A DNA stretch of 8,932 nt from Deltaproteobacteria bacterium (lineage in GTDB: Bacteria; Desulfobacterota; Binatia; UBA9968). The translations under genes were made by a program, and so were the position numbers. The first letter of the stretch is position 1; every line of letters starts with the position of its first letter. A model generated the notes under the pieces. That model did no database searches, was not told where the DNA came from, and saw only the letters and a program-made list of their open reading frames with translations. Below, piece after piece: positions 1 to 5,879 of this stretch. The stretch is taken from the NCBI GenBank assembly GCA_021323355.1, contig JAJONK010000120.1, forward strand, positions 1 to 8,932, given 5' to 3'.

Positions 1-755
1 GTATCGGCCAGGCCAATCGCCAAAGCGGCGATCATTGCGCCGTTGATCGAACCGATGCCGCCGATGATCACGACTACGAAACAAATGATCACGATGTGAT
101 TGCCCATGCCGGGAGACACCGAGGCAATCGGCGCCGAGATCGTTCCGGCAAAACCGGCGAGCGCGACGCCAAATGCGAAGACGAACGCAAACAGCAGCGG
201 AATGTTGACCCCGAGCGAAGCGGCCATTTCGCGATTGCTGGTGGCGGCCCGAATCATCATGCCGATGCGGGTCTTATGGATGACGCAGTACATAGTAAGA
301 GCAATGCTGATGCAAACGACCGTGACGAACAAGCGGTAAACCGGATAGGAGAGAGTCTCCGTGAGAGGAATCGAAAAATCGAGCAGCGGCGGCACCGGAA
401 CCCCATGCACATCGTCGCCGAACAGAATGCTGCGTAGTTCTTCAAACACCAGGATCAAACCGAACGTGAGCAATACCTGATAGAGATGGTCCCGTTTGTA
501 CAGCCGGCTGAAGATGGTTGTCTCAAGCAGCAGACCAATTGAGAAAGCGATGATGATACTGAGCGGAATTGCCAACCAGAGACTGCCCGTCGTCCTTGCC
601 AGCCAATAAGCCAGATAGGCACCGATCATATAAAAGCTGCCGTGGGCTAGATTGATGACACCCATAATCCCAAAGATCAGGGTCAGACCGCTCGCTAGTA
701 AAAACAATAGCAGACCGTACTGGATGCCGTTTAGAAGTTGGATGAGATAGAACAT
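1..755 (-). CDS. livH: ABC transporter inner-membrane permease, LivH (branched-chain amino acid type) family, 3' end cut by window edge
   Basis: Reading leftwards from ATG at 755 gives 251 uninterrupted codons up to the window edge; about 40 C-terminal residues of a usual ~290-residue LivH are missing. The protein is strongly hydrophobic with several membrane spans. It has the LivH N-terminal signature GLTLIFGIMGVINLAHG (residues 23-39) and the cytoplasmic coupling loop RAATSNREMAASLGVN (169-184), which contacts the ATPase subunit. A glycine-rich stretch IIGGIGSINGA (230-240) precedes the end. LivH forms the transmembrane channel with LivM. The neighbouring binding protein and CoA ligase suggest an organic or aromatic acid as substrate rather than an amino acid (inference). 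No Shine-Dalgarno sequence precedes the ATG; in-frame GTG (758) and TTG (761) are alternative starts. The 3' arm of the inverted GTTCAA array ends 12 bases upstream. LivM, LivG and LivF would be expected beyond the left edge. Confidence 0.93.
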   Translation of the reverse strand, partial: MFYLIQLLNGIQYGLLLFLLASGLTLIFGIMGVINLAHGSFYMIGAYLAYWLARTTGSLWLAIPLSIIIAFSIGLLLETTIFSRLYKRDHLYQVLLTFGLILVFEELRSILFGDDVHGVPVPPLLDFSIPLTETLSYPVYRLFVTVVCISIALTMYCVIHKTRIGMMIRAATSNREMAASLGVNIPLLFAFVFAFGVALAGFAGTISAPIASVSPGMGNHIVIICFVVVIIGGIGSINGAMIAALAIGLAD

Positions 756-767
756 CACCAAAGATTT

Positions 768-865
768 GTTCAAACGTTCAACAGTTCAAACGTTCAAGGT
801 CGAGAATGAACTCGGAGGAGTGGGAGTTGACTAACGTTGAACTTTTGAACCTTGAACCGTTGAAC
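768..865. repeat. Inverted array of GTTCAA / TTGAAC units between binding-protein and permease genes
   Basis: Four GTTCAA copies start at 768, 776, 784 and 792, an exact 8-bp period. After a 39-base centre, four TTGAAC copies start at 837, 845, 852 and 860 (spacings 8, 7, 8). The arms are inverted, so a transcript of either strand can fold into a long hairpin with four 6-bp helices separated by 1-2 base mismatches or bulges. The centre holds a smaller CGAG/CTCG stem (801-804 with 811-814). On the operon transcript the structure starts 71 nt after the binding-protein stop and ends 12 nt before the permease ATG. It may act as an RNA-stability or partial-termination element, or may mask the permease start. 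It could instead be a mobile palindromic repeat. No function is shown. Confidence 0.85.
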
Positions 866-936
866 CGCGTAAAACTCCCGCGTTTAGACCTATATCGAAG
901 GCACGAATACTGCCTTAGACGAGTCGCGCCGCGCCG

Positions 937-2096
937 TTACATCTTACATCCCCGCGCCGGATCGGCGAGCGCTTTATGGGCGACGCTAACCATTTTGTTT
1001 TCGCGCCCGACTACTCTGCGCAAGTAAATGTCTTGAACAGGATTGTGTGCTTTCGACATCGTCCAGGGTCCGCGTGGGCTGTCGATCTTGGCTTTTTCCA
1101 TAGCCGCGATCATTTCTTTCTTTTTGGTGACGTCGCCCTTCACTGCATCCAGTCCGATGTTGAGGAGAAGACCGGCGTCATAGCCTTGCACCGCGTAGAC
1201 GTCGGGCTCGCTCTTGTATGCTTTGCTATATGCCGCGCGGAACTCGCGATCGCGCTTGGTGTTCAGGCCATCGGCATAGTGGAGCGTGGTTTCCAGGCCT
1301 TCGGCGGCTTTATCCACGGCATCGAGCACGCCGTCGGTCAGAAAGCCCGAACCAAAGAGCGGGATCTGCCGGCGCAGCCCGGCCGCGTTATAATCTTTGA
1401 TGAACTTTGCCGCGCCGGCGCCGGCAAAGAATACGAACACCGCGTCCGGTTTGATCGAAGCGATTTCGGTGAGCAATGCTTGAAATTCTACATTGGGAAA
1501 CGGAATCCAAAGTCCACGAACCGATTTGCCGCCGGCTTTGATAAAGCCTTCATTAAATCCGGCCACGGCTTCCTGTCCCGCGCCGTATTTCCAAGCCAGA
1601 GTCAAAATATTGTTCATGCCGCGGTCGGCAAGTACTTTGCCCATCGGATAGGACGGCTGCCAATTGGAAAATGAAGTGCGAAAGATATTCGGCGCGCACA
1701 GCGCTCCGGTAGCGGCATCGAGGCCGGCATTGGGAATGATCATCAAGGTATTGCTTTCTTTCGCAACTTTGACCATGCCCATCTGCACGCCGCTATGAAC
1801 CGTGCCGACCAGCACGTCTTCTCCGGCGCTTTAGCCGGTTCGGATTCATCATCGACGGAAAAGTATTCCAGTTCGCGGCCGGCGAGTTTACCGTCGCGCT
1901 CCGCCACCGCGAGTTTGAAGCCGTTGGTTATGGCGGTGCCTAATTGGGCGTAAGTGCCGGTGTAAGGCAGCATGAGACCAACGCGTAGCTTTGAGGTCTG
2001 TGCGAGTGCCGGCGGATTCGGCAGCAATGCGCTTGCCGTGAGCAGGCCAGCCCTGACAAGAAATTGCCGGCGGCTCGAGTTTAGTTCGAGGTTCAT
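937..2096 (-). pseudogene. Periplasmic substrate-binding protein (LivK-like, Peripla_BP_6), interrupted by an out-of-frame deletion
   Basis: Two overlapping frames together encode one ABC-transporter binding protein. The first frame starts at ATG 2096, with GGAGG at 2102-2106 five bases upstream. It carries a twin-arginine signal (SRRQFL, residues 8-13, hydrophobic stretch, ALA cleavage site near 30-32), then the mature start KLRVGLMLPYTGTYAQLG and VDDESEPAKAPE (81-92). It then changes into unrelated sequence and stops at 1743. The second frame resumes as DVLVGTVHSGVQMG at about 1818 and runs cleanly to TAA at 937, including SPRGPWTMSKAHNPVQDIYLR-type C-terminal residues. Family members have about 11 residues between APE and DVLVG, so roughly 31 bases (a number of the form 3n+1) seem missing. 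Both halves are otherwise intact, so this is a recent lesion or an assembly error. The intact product would bind a small organic acid for the LivH-type permease. Confidence 0.85.
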
Positions 2097-2101
2097 GATT
2101 G

Positions 2102-2106
2102 CCTCC
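2102..2106 (-). promoter_or_regulatory. Ribosome binding site of the substrate-binding protein gene
   Basis: On the minus strand GGAGG lies 5 bases before ATG 2096. This strong Shine-Dalgarno sequence fixes the start ahead of the twin-arginine signal peptide and suggests the gene was expressed until recently, despite the frameshift. Confidence 0.7.
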
Positions 2107-2124
2107 GTAGAGTCCTAAAAAAGT

Positions 2125-3711
2125 TCAGCGCGGGTCATGCCCTAGTGGTTCTCGCAGTTTGAACCGTTGGATTTTGCCGGTAGCGGTTTTTGGCAGCTCG
2201 GGCACGAACTCGATCCAGCGGGGATAATTATGCGGCGCCAGATGCGTTTTTACGTGTTGCTGCAGTCCAACGGTAAGCTCTGGGGTCGGTACTATCTCAG
2301 CACGGAGCACCACGAATGCTTTCGGTTTGATCAGCCCGTTACCGTCCGCGTGGCCAACCACAGCGGCTTCCAGCACCGCTTCGTGCGAGACCAGCACTGC
2401 TTCCACCTCGAAAGGGGAGACCCAAATGCCACTGACCTTGAGCATGTCGTCAGCCCGACCACAATAGGTAAAAAAACCGTCTTCGCTTTCGATGTATTTA
2501 TCGCCGCTCCGGGTCCATGCGCCGAGAAATGTGTTGCGGCTCTTCTCGCGATTGTTCCAGTAGTACGCGGCGCTGCTGGGGCCGCTGACCTGCAATTCGC
2601 CGATCTCACCTGTGCCCGCCTTGTTGCCGTCCTCATCGAGCAGCCGCACCTCATAACCCGGAACCGGTTTACCGGAAGTCCCGTAGCGCACGTCGCCCGG
2701 TCTATTGGATAAAAAGATATGGAGCATTTCGGTGGAACCAAGGCCATCGAGAATGTCCACTCCGGTATGTTCGAGCCACTTCCGGCCGATGTTTGGCGGC
2801 AAGGCTTCGCCGGCCGACGTGCAACGTCGCAGGTTGAGCTCCGCGCGGTTGGGCAGCTCCGAACTTGCCAGAAGCGCGCCATAGAGAGTCGGCACGCCAT
2901 AAAAAATTGTTGGCCGGTGCTGGCGCAGAATCCGGCAAACCGCAGCAGGTGTCGGCCGCTCTCCTAGCAAAACCGTGGTCGCGCCCACTGAAAGCGGAAA
3001 ACTCAGCCCATTGCCAAGACCGTAAGCGAAAAACAATTTCGCCGCCGAGAATACAACATCGCTCTCCTCTATTCCCAGGATTGGGTTGGCGTAGAGCTCT
3101 GTGGTTGCAACCATACTGGTCTGAACGTGGACCGTGCCTTTCGGCGTACCTGTGGAGCCAGAAGAGTAAAGCCAAAAGCAGGCGTCGTCGGGCCGGGTCG
3201 GCGCGACGGTAAACTCGTTCTTCGCGCGTGCCATCAACTCTGCAAGCCGCGGCTCGCCGGAAGCGCTCGAGCCGGAGACCACAACATGGCTCAGGAACGG
3301 CTGTCCGTCCAGTATCGGTTTGAATACCGGTAGTAATGACTCCGATACCACCAGGATGCGAGCGCGGCTGTCGCGCAGCATGAAGTCGTAATCGCCGCTG
3401 GTTAACAGCGTGTTCACCGCGACTGGAACGAGGCCCGCCTTGATGGCGCCAAGAAACACGCTTGGGAAATCCATCGTATCGCTCAGACAGACCATGATGC
3501 GCGACTCCAACGTCGCGCCCAGCTCACAAAGGGCATGGGCGCAGCGATTTACGCGCTCTGCGAGCTCGCCAAAGGTGTAACGGCCGTTGTCGTCGATGTA
3601 GGCGATTTTTTCACGGCGCACAGCGAGGTTGCGTTCAATCAAGTCGGCTGCGGCATTGTAGTAATGCATGTGATGACGAGCCGATTCCGACCCATGTGAA
3701 TTCTCAGCCAT
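2125..3711 (-). CDS. Benzoate-CoA ligase family AMP-dependent acyl-CoA synthetase
   Basis: This 528-residue cytoplasmic enzyme would activate a carboxylic acid with ATP to an acyl-adenylate and then to a CoA thioester. All adenylate-forming motifs are present: P-loop YSSGSTGTPKG (182-192), GLGSTEM (323-329), GD at 403-404, hinge GRADDMLK (418-425), and PKTATGK (507-513) with the probable catalytic Lys513. The N-terminal YNAAADLIERNL (18-29), the VPVAVNTLL region (95-103) and KLFFAYGLGNGL (225-236) are typical of the benzoate-CoA ligase subfamily (benzoate, hydroxybenzoate, aminobenzoate, cyclohexanecarboxylate). The exact acid cannot be read from sequence. Length is normal for the family. The start at 3711 has GAGGA at 3719-3723 seven bases upstream. 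It is the first gene of a run followed by the binding protein after 28 bases, then the permease, implying coupled uptake and activation. Confidence 0.93.
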   Translation of the reverse strand: MAENSHGSESARHHMHYYNAAADLIERNLAVRREKIAYIDDNGRYTFGELAERVNRCAHALCELGATLESRIMVCLSDTMDFPSVFLGAIKAGLVPVAVNTLLTSGDYDFMLRDSRARILVVSESLLPVFKPILDGQPFLSHVVVSGSSASGEPRLAELMARAKNEFTVAPTRPDDACFWLYSSGSTGTPKGTVHVQTSMVATTELYANPILGIEESDVVFSAAKLFFAYGLGNGLSFPLSVGATTVLLGERPTPAAVCRILRQHRPTIFYGVPTLYGALLASSELPNRAELNLRRCTSAGEALPPNIGRKWLEHTGVDILDGLGSTEMLHIFLSNRPGDVRYGTSGKPVPGYEVRLLDEDGNKAGTGEIGELQVSGPSSAAYYWNNREKSRNTFLGAWTRSGDKYIESEDGFFTYCGRADDMLKVSGIWVSPFEVEAVLVSHEAVLEAAVVGHADGNGLIKPKAFVVLRAEIVPTPELTVGLQQHVKTHLAPHNYPRWIEFVPELPKTATGKIQRFKLREPLGHDPR

Positions 3712-3724
3712 CGTCAGTTCCTCG

Positions 3725-3736
3725 CAATCCGGATTG
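3725..3736. promoter_or_regulatory. Perfect 12-bp palindrome upstream of the CoA ligase gene
   Basis: CAATCCGGATTG is a perfect dyad with no spacer. It sits one base beyond the Shine-Dalgarno sequence of the CoA ligase (3719-3723), in the probable 5' leader. A dimeric repressor operator or a local mRNA hairpin are both possible. Chance occurrence is not excluded because only one copy is seen. Confidence 0.35.
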
Positions 3737-3778
3737 TTCGGCTAACGCTCATAGCTTGCCGGTCACGGCTAGCATCAT

Positions 3779-3808
3779 TTTTTACTATGGAAGGGCCGCA
3801 GCCATCAA
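3779..3808 (-). promoter_or_regulatory. Possible promoter of the CoA ligase/transport operon
   Basis: On the minus strand TTGATG (3808-3803) and TAAAAA (3784-3779) are 18 bases apart, a weak sigma-70-like pair about 70 bases upstream of the CoA ligase start. The 255-bp gap from the previous minus-strand gene suggests a separate promoter somewhere here. The particular boxes are a guess from consensus. Confidence 0.22.
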
Positions 3809-3910
3809 GACGGCTGTTTGCCAGGGTGCAAATTTCGCCGGATGTGGGCGCGCGGCATCGCAAGGTTGAACAAAGATGCACGATGACCTGCTCCGATAGC
3901 ATGCCCATCA

Positions 3911-3939
3911 AGTGCGCATGATCTTTGCGATCGCGCACT
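3911..3939. terminator. Stem-loop downstream of the first dienelactone hydrolase gene, possible terminator
   Basis: AGTGCGC (3911-3917) pairs with GCGCACT (3933-3939). Inside it GATC (3920-3923) pairs with GATC (3929-3932) around a 5-base loop, with a two-base bulge. The structure starts 27 bases after the stop of the minus-strand hydrolase gene (3967). No U-tract follows on either strand, so a rho-independent terminator is not well supported; it may only protect the 3' end. Confidence 0.35.
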
Positions 3940-3966
3940 TCGTTCCTGGGTACGATTGATAATTCT

Positions 3967-4674
3967 CTACCCGATCAAATGCCGGCTAAAAAATTCCATG
4001 GCTTTGGGCCATGCCAAAGCCGCTGCGTGGGGCCGGTAGTTGGCGGAACCGGCGTTGGCAAAGGCGTGAGCAGCGTCGGCGTAAGTGTGAAACTCGTGCG
4101 GCTTATTCCAGCGTGTGAGTTCGGCGTCGAGCTTGCGCATGTCGTCGGGTGATGGGTTCTGATCATCCGCGCCGAAGTGTCCTTGAATCGGACAGCTGAT
4201 CTCGCGGGTGCGATCAAATGGCGAGGGACCCTCGCCCAACGGCGTCATCGTGCTGCTGCCGTAAAACATCACAGCGGCTTTGAGCTCGCGACTCGCCGCC
4301 GACATCAGATAAACGATTCGTCCGCCCATGCAAAAACCGACAATGCCTATACGCGCGCCGTCCACCTGGCGGTGGTTCTTCAAAAACTGCAGCGCGCCGG
4401 TAATATCCGCGATGATATTGGGATCGCGCACTCTCGATTTTTTGGTCATGTTATCGTCTTTGCAATCCGGACCGTCGCGATGGTACAGGTCCGGCGCAAT
4501 CGCGGCATAACCCTGTAGCGCCAGCATGTGCGTCGTTTCTTTGATAAAATTTTCCAATCCCGACTGTCCGTGGACGACGACGATGCCGGGCACCGGGCCG
4601 CCCCGTTCCGGCAGGCTAAGATAGAGCGGCATTGTGCTGTTCTCGACGGTAGTACTTTCCCATAAGCTGGTCAT
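3967..4674 (-). CDS. Dienelactone hydrolase family alpha/beta-hydrolase lacking the conserved Glu
   Basis: This 235-residue cytoplasmic protein belongs to the family that hydrolyses dienelactones to maleylacetate in (chloro)catechol breakdown, though many members act on other esters or lactones. Cys115 lies in the nucleophile elbow GFCMGG (113-118), Asp171 in GADDQNPSP, and His203 in DAAHAFAN, giving a Cys-Asp-His triad. The strand IVVVHGQSGLENFIKE (31-46) carries Gly36 where the family has a Glu that controls the nucleophile; the second hydrolase in this window has Glu51 there. Start 4674 has GGAGG (4685-4681 on this strand) six bases upstream. No signal peptide is present. The gene is divergent from the cupin and 255 bp upstream of the CoA-ligase operon in the same orientation, so a role in the same aromatic pathway is plausible but unproven. 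Confidence 0.92.
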   Translation of the reverse strand: MTSLWESTTVENSTMPLYLSLPERGGPVPGIVVVHGQSGLENFIKETTHMLALQGYAAIAPDLYHRDGPDCKDDNMTKKSRVRDPNIIADITGALQFLKNHRQVDGARIGIVGFCMGGRIVYLMSAASRELKAAVMFYGSSTMTPLGEGPSPFDRTREISCPIQGHFGADDQNPSPDDMRKLDAELTRWNKPHEFHTYADAAHAFANAGSANYRPHAAALAWPKAMEFFSRHLIG

Positions 4675-4755
4675 GGCTCACCTCCGCTGTTCGTGGTAAT
4701 TAAAAGCCCGATGTTCGATTATCTGTTGTTGATCGTCGTCGAGTAAGCGCTTTCC

Positions 4756-4784
4756 TCCATAGTGCAGCGCTCCATACCTGTCAA
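4756..4784 (-). promoter_or_regulatory. Candidate promoter of the first dienelactone hydrolase gene
   Basis: On the minus strand a perfect -35 TTGACA (4784-4779) is followed after 17 bases by TATGGA (4761-4756, half-match to TATAAT). This would place transcription start about 75 bases upstream of ATG 4674. A second TTGACA occurs at 4797-4792. The gene is divergent from the cupin, so both promoters must fall in this 184-bp gap. Confidence 0.4.
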
Positions 4785-4800
4785 GCCAGATTGTCAATCC

Positions 4801-4830
4801 TTGCAGAGTGCTGCGCCTGTAAGTTAGAAT
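4801..4830 (+). promoter_or_regulatory. Candidate promoter of the cupin gene
   Basis: TAGAAT at 4825-4830 matches five of six bases of the -10 consensus, with a poor -35 TTGCAG (4801-4806) 18 bases upstream. It lies 28 bases before the cupin ATG. The weak -35 could mean that an activator is needed, or that the call is wrong. Confidence 0.3.
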
Positions 4831-4858
4831 CGAACACTTTCTAAGAGGGAGATTAATA

Positions 4859-5242
4859 ATGGACTTTGTCAACCTGGGCGAAAAACAATCCGAAGCGCGC
4901 GAAAACAAGAAGAGAAAGATCGACCTTTTCGGAACCGATAATTTCCGCTCCTGGATGCTCTACTTCGTTCCGGGTGACGGAACGGACATGCATTATCATG
5001 CCAGCCCCGAGACTTTTCTCGTGCTCGAAGGATCGGGCACGGTCAAGGGCATTAAAGGCGACGAGCGACCAGTCAAAAAACACGACGTGCTGTTTCTTGG
5101 CGCAAAGGATTATTACCAGATTACGAATACCGGAACCGAGCCTCTGGTGCTGTTTGGCAATCGCTCTGAAGCGTTCGGCGGCGCGCATATCCTTGCCGAC
5201 GGCAAGGATAGAGACAGAGCCGAACATCGGGCGAGCGACTAG
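4859..5242 (+). CDS. Small single-domain cupin protein
   Basis: This 127-residue protein is one cupin (double-stranded beta-helix) domain with polar, charged ends and no signal peptide. Motif 1 is seen as GDGTDMHYHASPETFLVLEGSG (39-60), giving probable metal ligands His45, His47 and Glu51. In motif 2, FLGAKDYYQITNTG (79-92), the position that normally carries the fourth ligand His is Tyr86, aligning with families that read PxxxYHQxxN. Metal binding may therefore use three residues or be reduced. Start 4859 is supported by GAGGGAG (4845-4851) seven bases upstream. Small cupins often bind metal and act as isomerases, dioxygenases or sensors; the substrate cannot be deduced. It is divergent from a dienelactone-hydrolase-family gene and followed after 79 bp by the fmdB-type gene. 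Confidence 0.88.
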   Translation: MDFVNLGEKQSEARENKKRKIDLFGTDNFRSWMLYFVPGDGTDMHYHASPETFLVLEGSGTVKGIKGDERPVKKHDVLFLGAKDYYQITNTGTEPLVLFGNRSEAFGGAHILADGKDRDRAEHRASD

Positions 5243-5261
5243 TTCCGCGACCTCGGCTCAA

Positions 5262-5290
5262 TTGACAAGCCCGGTGTCGGTGATTACTTT
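5262..5290 (+). promoter_or_regulatory. Candidate promoter of the FmdB-type gene
   Basis: A perfect -35 TTGACA (5262-5267) is followed after 17 bases by TACTTT (5285-5290), a weak -10. It lies in the 79-bp gap between the cupin stop and the zinc-ribbon start at 5322, so that gene could be transcribed alone or together with the cupin. Confidence 0.4.
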
Positions 5291-5321
5291 AGCTCTTAAC
5301 TATCGCGATTGAGGAATTAGC

Positions 5322-5645
5322 ATGCCCATCTATGAATATGCGTGCCAGAAATGTGGGACTTTTGAAATGACACAGAGAATTACCGACGAACCATTATCCA
5401 AGTGTCCGACTTGTAAAGGAAAGGTGAAGAAGCTGATCTCAAACACATCGTTTCAGCTCAAGGGCACGGGCTGGTACATCACCGATTACGCGCGCAAGGG
5501 TAAAGATGCCCCTAAGACCGAGAACGGCGCAAGTTCGTCATCGTCAGAATCCAAAAACGAGAGCAAGGAAACGAAAACCGAGACCAAGAAAGAGTCTGCT
5601 CCAGCTAAATCCGAACCTTCGTCAACTTCCACGACTAGCACCTGA
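5322..5645 (+). CDS. FmdB family zinc-ribbon protein
   Basis: This 107-residue protein begins MPIYEYACQKCG, the hallmark of FmdB-type zinc ribbons. Cys8/Cys11 and Cys28/Cys31 form two CxxC knuckles 16 residues apart that should bind one zinc. A short segment ending LKGTGWYITDYA (about 47-58) completes the domain. Residues from about 60 to the end are low-complexity, rich in Ser, Lys, Glu and Thr, and probably disordered; family members often have such variable tails. FmdB was named as a putative regulator of amide/formamide use, but the molecular role of the family is poorly defined. Start 5322 is set by GAGGAA (5311-5316) five bases upstream. A terminator follows at 5678-5708. It is probably a housekeeping gene not tied to the neighbours. 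Confidence 0.93.
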   Translation: MPIYEYACQKCGTFEMTQRITDEPLSKCPTCKGKVKKLISNTSFQLKGTGWYITDYARKGKDAPKTENGASSSSSESKNESKETKTETKKESAPAKSEPSSTSTTST

Positions 5646-5677
5646 CGCTACTATCGCTCGATCGAGTAAGTTTCACC

Positions 5678-5708
5678 AACGCCGCCCTCATAACTAGCGC
5701 GGCGTTTT
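5678..5708 (+). terminator. Rho-independent terminator after the FmdB-type gene
   Basis: AACGCCGC (5678-5685) and GCGGCGTT (5699-5706) form a perfect 8-bp GC-rich stem with a 13-base loop, ending in TTTT (5705-5708). It lies 32 bases after the stop codon at 5645. The U-run is short, but position and stem strength fit a terminator. Confidence 0.65.
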
Positions 5709-5750
5709 AGCTTCTGTGAATCGTTTTAATCTGTTGAAGGACTTGCCCCG

Positions 5751-5775
5751 TGCCGGTGCTTGACTGCCGGCATTT
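5751..5775 (+). other. Small hairpin in the gap before the second dienelactone hydrolase gene
   Basis: TGCCGG (5751-5756) and CCGGCA (5767-5772) form a 6-bp stem with a 10-base loop, followed by TTT. It could be a backup terminator or lie in the 5' leader of the gene starting at 5880. No convincing promoter was found in this 234-bp gap; GGCTATAGC near 5836-5844 resembles an extended -10 but has a poor -35. Confidence 0.3.
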
Positions 5776-5879
5776 CGGCGCTCAATTATTTCTTCCAAAC
5801 AAGTCATCCTTCGCTGGATTTGTGAGTTGATTTTGGCTATAGCTGGGCCATTCATCACACTCGAAAGGAGAGAATTAAG

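Noticed and set aside
768..865. CRISPR-like array
   Set aside because: Units are only 6 bases on an 8-bp period and invert half-way. There are no 20-40 base repeats or spacers, and no cas genes.
806..1027. 73-codon plus-strand frame over the repeat array and binding-protein 3' end
   Set aside because: It runs through the TTGAAC repeat arm and antisense to the binding-protein C-terminus. The predicted peptide is repeat-derived and resembles nothing known.
976..1674. 232-codon plus-strand frame
   Set aside because: It is antisense to the binding-protein gene, whose reading has clear family motifs; the opposite frame has none.
3714..3938. 74-codon minus-strand frame ending 2 bases before the CoA ligase start, with AGGAA a few bases before its GTG
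   Set aside because: The start is plausible, but the peptide has no recognisable domain, the start codon is buried in the 3911-3939 stem, and the frame covers the region expected to hold the ligase promoter. Conservation would be needed to accept it.
4853..5227. 124-codon minus-strand frame opposite the cupin
   Set aside because: The cupin frame has the metal-ligand motifs and a ribosome site; this is its antisense shadow.
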